Shown here: positions 59,551 to 64,000 of the stretch, piece by piece
Numbering within the stretch: the stretch's first letter is position 1
How the letters are laid out: each line of letters starts with the position of its first letter
NCBI RefSeq assembly: GCF_003086775.1
Contig: NZ_CP026001.1
Span: 1,762,407-1,826,406, forward strand
DNA length: 64,000 bases
Source: Stenotrophomonas sp. ZAC14D1_NAIMI4_1
GTDB lineage: Bacteria > Pseudomonadota > Gammaproteobacteria > Xanthomonadales > Xanthomonadaceae
Direction: 5' to 3'
Translations under genes and position numbers: made by a program
The notes under the pieces: generated by a model
Databases searched by the model: none
What the model was told of the DNA's origin: nothing
What the model saw: only the letters and a program-made list of their open reading frames with translations

Positions 59551-59877
59551 GATACAAGAAAGCGCCCGTAGATCTTCGATCTGCGGGCGTTTTTCGTTGT
59601 GCGCGTATTTTCTCCGCGCAGGTATCTGTCGCGCCGTACACCGCAGTGATGACGCGCTTCCAGAAAGATGCCGCGCGTGCATGTCACGACGTGCCCGTGC
59701 ACATGTGTTTGATCAATCAGCACACCATTGCTACCCATCCGGATCACGATGCGCAGTTCTCGCTTACGGAACGGCAGGCGGGCAGATCATCAACACAACG
59801 CTATAAACGCGAGTACGTCTCATTTAGAATCGTGCGTCGTCGACAACAACGACAGACGGGTCTGGAGCGACTCTGCT
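59551..59877. other. Spacer between tRNA-Ser and the sigma factor gene
   Basis: 327 bp. It begins with the tRNA terminator and then has no recognisable gene or repeat. Towards the end there are AT-richer stretches (CTATAAACG, TCTCATTTAGAATCG) that may hold the promoter. No good Fur box is seen by eye. An alternative, longer start of the sigma gene would reach into it (59728 or 59749). Confidence 0.5.
59563..59594 (+). terminator. Terminator after tRNA-Ser
   Basis: CGCCCGTAGATC-TTC-GATCTGCGGGCG, a 12-bp stem with one G-T pair, followed by TTTTT. Confidence 0.92.
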
Positions 59878-60387
59878 TTGGCAGCGCACTACTACAAGGA
59901 ACTTCTGAACTTCTGCGCCCGCAACCTGCGGGACAGGGCGGCGGCAGCCGATCTGGTGCAGGAGGCCTATGCGCGCCTGCTGGGTGCGCAGCAGTCCGGT
60001 GCCGCTGTCGAGAACCCCCGCGCCTTGTTGTACCGGACCACCCGCAACCTGCTTACGGACCAGTACCGGCGCAACGAAGTGCGCGGCCACGCCAGCCTGG
60101 AGGCGCTGCCGGAGGAGGAGCAACCCGCAGCGCCCGCGCACCTGCAGCCCGACGAAGTGCTTGGTGCATGCCAGTACGCGCAGGCGCTGCAGGCCACCAT
60201 CGAAAGCCTCCCGCCGCGTTGCCGTGAGGCGTTCGTGCTCAATCGCTTCGAGGGCTTGTCGCACCAACAGGTCGCCGAGCGCATGGGCATTTCGCGCAAC
60301 ATGGTGGCCCAGCACGTGATCCGCGCTGTACTGGCCTGCAAGGCCTGCGAAGACCACTGCCAGGAGACGACGAAGCGGAGCGGGTAG
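59878..60387 (+). CDS. FecI-like ECF sigma factor
   Basis: 169 residues if read from the TTG at 59878. Region 2 is YYKELLNFCARNLRDRAAAADLVQEAYARLL with ALLYRTTRNLLTDQYRRNE. Region 4 is SLPPRCREAFVLNRFEGLSHQQVAERMGISRNMVAQHVIRAV. This is the FecI/iron-starvation type that responds to a FecR and a TonB receptor. The start is uncertain: GGAG lies 10 nt before the TTG, while in-frame ATGs at 59728 and 59749 give a long N-terminus unlike the family. A FecR and receptor follow. Confidence 0.85.
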   Translation: MAAHYYKELLNFCARNLRDRAAAADLVQEAYARLLGAQQSGAAVENPRALLYRTTRNLLTDQYRRNEVRGHASLEALPEEEQPAAPAHLQPDEVLGACQYAQALQATIESLPPRCREAFVLNRFEGLSHQQVAERMGISRNMVAQHVIRAVLACKACEDHCQETTKRSG

Positions 60388-60466
60388 GGCAGGACGCTGT
60401 CACCGTCCGACCTACACTGATCGCGCTTACGTGCGTCTACCCAGACAAGAGCCTGCATCCCGCCCC

Positions 60467-61621
60467 ATGAGCCAGCCTGATTCCCGCCACGCCGTCGATC
60501 GCCCTGATGCACCGCCTCGCCAGCAGGAGGAGGCCGATGCGCGCGAAATGGCTGGCGCCCTGCAGGATGAAGATCCGCTCGATGTAGCGGCGGCCGCCTG
60601 GATGGTGCGACTGCAGGATGGGCTGACCGCCGCGGAGCAGGACGAGTTCGAGCAATGGCTGGCCGAAGACCCGGCGAACGCGCCGGCGCTTGCACGGCTG
60701 CAGGGCACCTGGGACAGCCTGGCGCAGCTGCCCGCTGCAGCCGTGGAGGCGCTGAAGGCAAGCCTGCCCGCACCGCCATCATCCGCGTCCGCTGTGCCGC
60801 GTCCGCGCAGGCGCGCGTCGGCTGCATCGTCAGCACGCCACGCCCGGTCGCCAGCCCTCAGCCGCCTGTTCCCGCGCGCCGCTGCTGCCTTTGTGGCCTT
60901 CGTTGCGTTGGGGGGTGCCTGGTTCGCCTGGAACAGTTGGCAACGCCAGCCAACGTTCGAGCAGTCATTCGCTACGGTGCGCGGCGAGCAGCGCCAGGTG
61001 CTGCTGCCCGATGGCAGCATGCTGTGGCTGGATACCGCGACCCGTGCCGATGTGAGCCTGTACCGCACGCGGCGCGAAGTGCGCCTCTCCACCGGGCAGG
61101 TGTTCTTCGCCGTGCATCACGACGCGCAGCATCCCTTCGATGTGTTGACTGCCAATACCCGCGTGACCGTAGTGGGCACGCGCTTCTCGGTGCGACGTAC
61201 CGGCAGCGGCCTGGGCGGCGATGGCCACGTGGGTGTCGCCGTGGAAGAAGGCCATGTACGTGTGGCCAAGGTGCAGGAACCGGATGCGGCGGGTAACGCG
61301 GTGGATCTGCTGGCGGGCCAGTCGGTCATTGTTGGACCGGGCGGCACGCCTGGACCGGTCGGAAACGCGGTCGACATGGCCTGGCGCGAGGGACGCGCCA
61401 GCTTCAATGGCACCCGGTTGGACGAGGCGCTGGCCGAGTTCGAGCGCTATGGCGATACCGGTCTGGTCATCCGTGATCCTGCGGTCGCTGCGCTGGAAGT
61501 GCAGGGCAGCTTCAACCTGCGGCAGGCAGCCGCCTTTGCCAGGGCCTTGCCGCAGGTGCTGCCGGTGCGCCTGGATACGCGTGACGGGCGCACGGAAGTG
61601 GTCTCGTCCGGCGCAAAGTGA
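60467..61621 (+). CDS. FecR-family anti-sigma factor/signal transducer
   Basis: 384 residues. The N-terminal DUF4880 (DVAAAAWMVRLQDGLTAAEQDEFEQWLAEDPANAPALARL, about 50-95) holds the sigma factor. One membrane helix (AAAAFVAFVALGGAWFAW, about 140-157) and then a periplasmic FecR domain (GEQRQVLLPDGSMLWLDTATRADVSLY, then FAVHHDAQHPFDVLTANTRVTVVGTRF) and a DUF4974-type tail. It carries the signal from the receptor to the sigma factor. A GTG at 60431 is a weaker start. Confidence 0.93.
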   Translation: MSQPDSRHAVDRPDAPPRQQEEADAREMAGALQDEDPLDVAAAAWMVRLQDGLTAAEQDEFEQWLAEDPANAPALARLQGTWDSLAQLPAAAVEALKASLPAPPSSASAVPRPRRRASAASSARHARSPALSRLFPRAAAAFVAFVALGGAWFAWNSWQRQPTFEQSFATVRGEQRQVLLPDGSMLWLDTATRADVSLYRTRREVRLSTGQVFFAVHHDAQHPFDVLTANTRVTVVGTRFSVRRTGSGLGGDGHVGVAVEEGHVRVAKVQEPDAAGNAVDLLAGQSVIVGPGGTPGPVGNAVDMAWREGRASFNGTRLDEALAEFERYGDTGLVIRDPAVAALEVQGSFNLRQAAAFARALPQVLPVRLDTRDGRTEVVSSGAK

Positions 61622-61711
61622 GGGGGAAGGAATTTCGCGGATGACCTCAACACATGCCGGGGTCGTGCGTCTGCACAGGTAGGAATCACACTACCTTGGA
61701 GCTCCCCCCGC

Positions 61712-64000
61712 ATGTCGCACCCGTTCCTCCGCCTCGCGCCGCTTGCGCTGGCCACCGCCGTCGCCCTGCCGCTGCTGGCAACCGTCGCTGCGCCAGCCCA
61801 TGCCCAGGCCACTTCCGTTGGCACCGTCACGATCTCGCTGCGCGCGCAGCCGCTGGGCACCGCGTTGAATGAGCTGGCGCGGCAGGCGCAGCTGCAGCTG
61901 ATGGTGCATCCGGACCTGGTGGCGGGCAAGCAGGCTCCGGCCGTGTCGGGGCGGCTGACGCCGCAGCAGGCGCTGGAGAAGGTGCTGGCCGGTAGTGGCC
62001 TGAGCGCTGACATCCAGGGATCGGATGTGATCGTGCGTCGCGCACCGGACCGCCATGAAGATGACAGGACGGTCGGCACGCTGCGCGAAGTACGCGTGGA
62101 GGCGCGGCGCCTTGGTGAAACCGAAGGTACCGGCTCCTACACCAGCGACGGCCTGACGATCGGTAAGACGGCGCAGGCCATGCGCGAACTGCCGCAGTCG
62201 GTCTCGGTGCTGACCAAGCAGCGCCTGGAAGACCAGAACATCACTGACCTGGGCAAGGCCGCCGAGCAGATCGTCGGCCTGACCGTCCAGGACAGTGGCC
62301 ATCGCCTGACTGATATCTATTCGCGCGGCTTCGCCATCGACAGCGTGCAGATCGATGGCGGTGCGCCGATGTCGACCTCCAGTGGCAATTACACCTTCAT
62401 CTCCTACGACATGACCGAGTTCGACCGTGTCGAAGTGCTGCGTGGCGCGGCCGGCCTGCTCAACGGCACCGGGAACCCGGGCGGCGCGGTGAACCTGGTG
62501 CGCAAGATGCCGACTGCGGTGCCGCAGTTCAAGATCACCGCCAGTGCCGGCAGCTGGGACAACTACCGTACCGAGATCGATGCCTCCGGCCCGCTCGCCT
62601 TCGACGGCAAGCTGCGCGGTCGCGCGGTGGCTGCGTATGACGACCGGAAGTACTTCACCGACCTGCGTTCCACCCGCAAGCCGACTTTCTATGGCGTGCT
62701 GGAAGCTGACGTCGGTCCCGATGCGGTGGTGGCGGTGGGCGCGCGCTACCAGCACGTCAAGGAAAACGGTACGCCCCAGGGCTTCCCGCGCTACAGCAAC
62801 GGCGCCGACCTCGGCCTGCCGCGGCATACCGCGCTGACCTCGCCGTGGGCGTTCGAGGACACCACCTCGACCGAGTTCTTCGCCAAGCTGAGCTGGCGCG
62901 TGGCGCCGCGCTGGACCATGCGGGTCAATGCGACGTTCACCGAGGAAGACCGCGACGTCAACGGCGGCTATGTCTCCGGTGCGGTCAATCCGACCACCCT
63001 GGCCGGCTCGCGCTGGGTCGGCTCGGACCAGCACAGCTGGAACCGCCAGCACATGATCGACCTCAACCTCAGCGGCGCGTTTGATCTGTTCGGGCGGACG
63101 CATGAGCTGCTGGTCGGCGCGGACATGCAGGACATCCGCAGCCGCTGGCAGAGCTTCGTCGTAGAACGTGCCACCGGCCAGGTGGCCAACCTGTTCGATA
63201 TCGGCTCGACGCCCTACGCGCCGGGCAACCTGGCGCGTGGCCAGCTGTTCCGCAGCTACGATCCCAACGACACCCGCCAGTACGGCGTCTACGGCACGCT
63301 GCGGCTGGAAGTGGCCGACAACACCAAGGTGGTCGTCGGTGCGCGCGCCAACAAGTACAAATTTGATCAGATCTACAGCACCTACCTGGATGCCAGCTGG
63401 CAGATGACCGATACCTGGCGCGTGGCCAGCGCCACCCAGTACAGCGAGCCGACCCAGGTCGTACCGTTCGGTGGCGTCATCTACGATCTCTCGCCGCAGT
63501 GGTCGGCGTATGCCAGCTACGCCGAGATCTTCAATCCGCAGGCCTATTACAAGTCCGGCCCGGCACCGGGCAGCGGCCTCAAGCCGATGCACGGCAGCAA
63601 TACGGAAGTGGGTGTGAAGGGCGAGCTGCTTGATGGCCGCCTCAACACGTCCTTCGCGCTGTACCGGGTGATCCAGAAGGATCGTGCGATCCAGGATGCG
63701 CGCTACCCGATCACCGAAACGCTGTTTGCCGGCACCTGCTGCTATGTCAATTCCGGCAAGGTGGTCAGCCAGGGCGTTGATATGGAGGTGAACGGCGAGG
63801 TCGCGCGTGGCTTGAACCTGTACGCCGGCTACACCTTCAACAGCAACCGCAACAAGACCGACAGCGCGGTGTTCAGCACGATCACGCCGAAGCACTCGCT
63901 GAAGTTCTTCGGCACCTGGCAGCTGCCGGGCGCGGCCTCGGCGTGGAAGATCGGCGGTGGCGCGACGATCAACAGCAACCAGTACGTAAAGGGCACTGCG
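61712..64000 (+). CDS. TonB-dependent siderophore receptor with STN signalling domain, 3' end cut by window edge
   Basis: 763 residues seen; the C-terminus lies beyond the window. A signal peptide (PLALATAVALPLLATVAAPAHAQA) is followed by the STN domain (about 35-110, SLRAQPLGTALNELARQAQLQLMV, SGRLTPQQALEKVLAGSGL), a likely TonB box (REVRVEAR near 126), the plug (MRELPQSVSVLTKQRLEDQ to GTGNPGGAVNLVRK) and barrel strands. STN plus FecIR shows a FecA/FpvA-type transducing receptor for ferric siderophores; the ligand is unknown. GGAG lies 10 nt before the ATG. Confidence 0.93.
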   Translation, partial: MSHPFLRLAPLALATAVALPLLATVAAPAHAQATSVGTVTISLRAQPLGTALNELARQAQLQLMVHPDLVAGKQAPAVSGRLTPQQALEKVLAGSGLSADIQGSDVIVRRAPDRHEDDRTVGTLREVRVEARRLGETEGTGSYTSDGLTIGKTAQAMRELPQSVSVLTKQRLEDQNITDLGKAAEQIVGLTVQDSGHRLTDIYSRGFAIDSVQIDGGAPMSTSSGNYTFISYDMTEFDRVEVLRGAAGLLNGTGNPGGAVNLVRKMPTAVPQFKITASAGSWDNYRTEIDASGPLAFDGKLRGRAVAAYDDRKYFTDLRSTRKPTFYGVLEADVGPDAVVAVGARYQHVKENGTPQGFPRYSNGADLGLPRHTALTSPWAFEDTTSTEFFAKLSWRVAPRWTMRVNATFTEEDRDVNGGYVSGAVNPTTLAGSRWVGSDQHSWNRQHMIDLNLSGAFDLFGRTHELLVGADMQDIRSRWQSFVVERATGQVANLFDIGSTPYAPGNLARGQLFRSYDPNDTRQYGVYGTLRLEVADNTKVVVGARANKYKFDQIYSTYLDASWQMTDTWRVASATQYSEPTQVVPFGGVIYDLSPQWSAYASYAEIFNPQAYYKSGPAPGSGLKPMHGSNTEVGVKGELLDGRLNTSFALYRVIQKDRAIQDARYPITETLFAGTCCYVNSGKVVSQGVDMEVNGEVARGLNLYAGYTFNSNRNKTDSAVFSTITPKHSLKFFGTWQLPGAASAWKIGGGATINSNQYVKGTA

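Noticed and set aside
59780..59850. Possible Fur box before the FecI-like gene
   Set aside because: TCTCATTTAGAATCG has a slight likeness but aligns poorly to the 19-bp consensus in either direction.

Overview
The window is one continuous, GC-rich (about two thirds G+C) bacterial chromosome segment. Gene content, gene order and repeats all point to the family Xanthomonadaceae, most likely the Stenotrophomonas maltophilia complex. The clearest pointers are many short palindromes starting with GTAG (the SMAG/REP type described for S. maltophilia), a Xanthomonas-type LexA operator, and the order pncC-ubiB-lexA-recA-recX-alaS-csrA-tRNA-Ser. No name can be fixed from sequence alone.

Positions 1-13500 are mixed accessory and regulatory genes. 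They include a divergent lysR/aldo-keto reductase pair and crcB with its own fluoride riboswitch. A CI/Cro-like divergent pair sits in an AT-richer patch with an 8-bp tandem repeat. Next comes a low-oxygen block (CcoG-like ferredoxin, truncated globin, hemN) with two FNR-type boxes. A tRNA-Leu, a TraB/GumN protein, a BLUF blue-light sensor and a UDP-N-acetylhexosamine dehydrogenase close the region.

Positions 13500-29900 hold mostly single genes: glutamate-synthase-like protein, GNAT enzymes, FAD oxidoreductase, FKBP, trhO, LLM oxidoreductase, ExoD, CorC-like protein, a DUF47-Pit phosphate uptake pair, S10 peptidase and parE. They are separated by palindromic repeats. Positions 29900-49540 are tightly packed core operons: pyrG-kdsA-two small membrane proteins-eno-ftsB-ispD-ispF-truD; surE-pcm-yqaA-nlpD; rlmE-ftsH; folP-miaA-hfq-hflX. 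Many of these genes overlap by ATGA or GTGA.

Positions 49540-59550 carry an MFS transporter and the SOS region. Positions 59550-64000 hold a FecI-FecR-TonB receptor system that runs off the right edge. The first gene runs off the left edge.

The most interesting unexplained structure is a family of three intergenic elements of about 155 nt (17886-18040, 24995-25150, 49643-49798). Each has a 25-27 bp closing stem whose sequence differs between copies while pairing is kept, an inner stem with an invariant CATGGATG core, and shared flanks. A second family of exactly 39-nt hairpins (18053-18091, 49551-49589) lies beside two of them. Other observations worth checking are an apparently leaderless lexA with its operator over the -10 box, a GNAT gene whose stop codon is supplied by a SMAG repeat, and a possible PHO box before DUF47-Pit.
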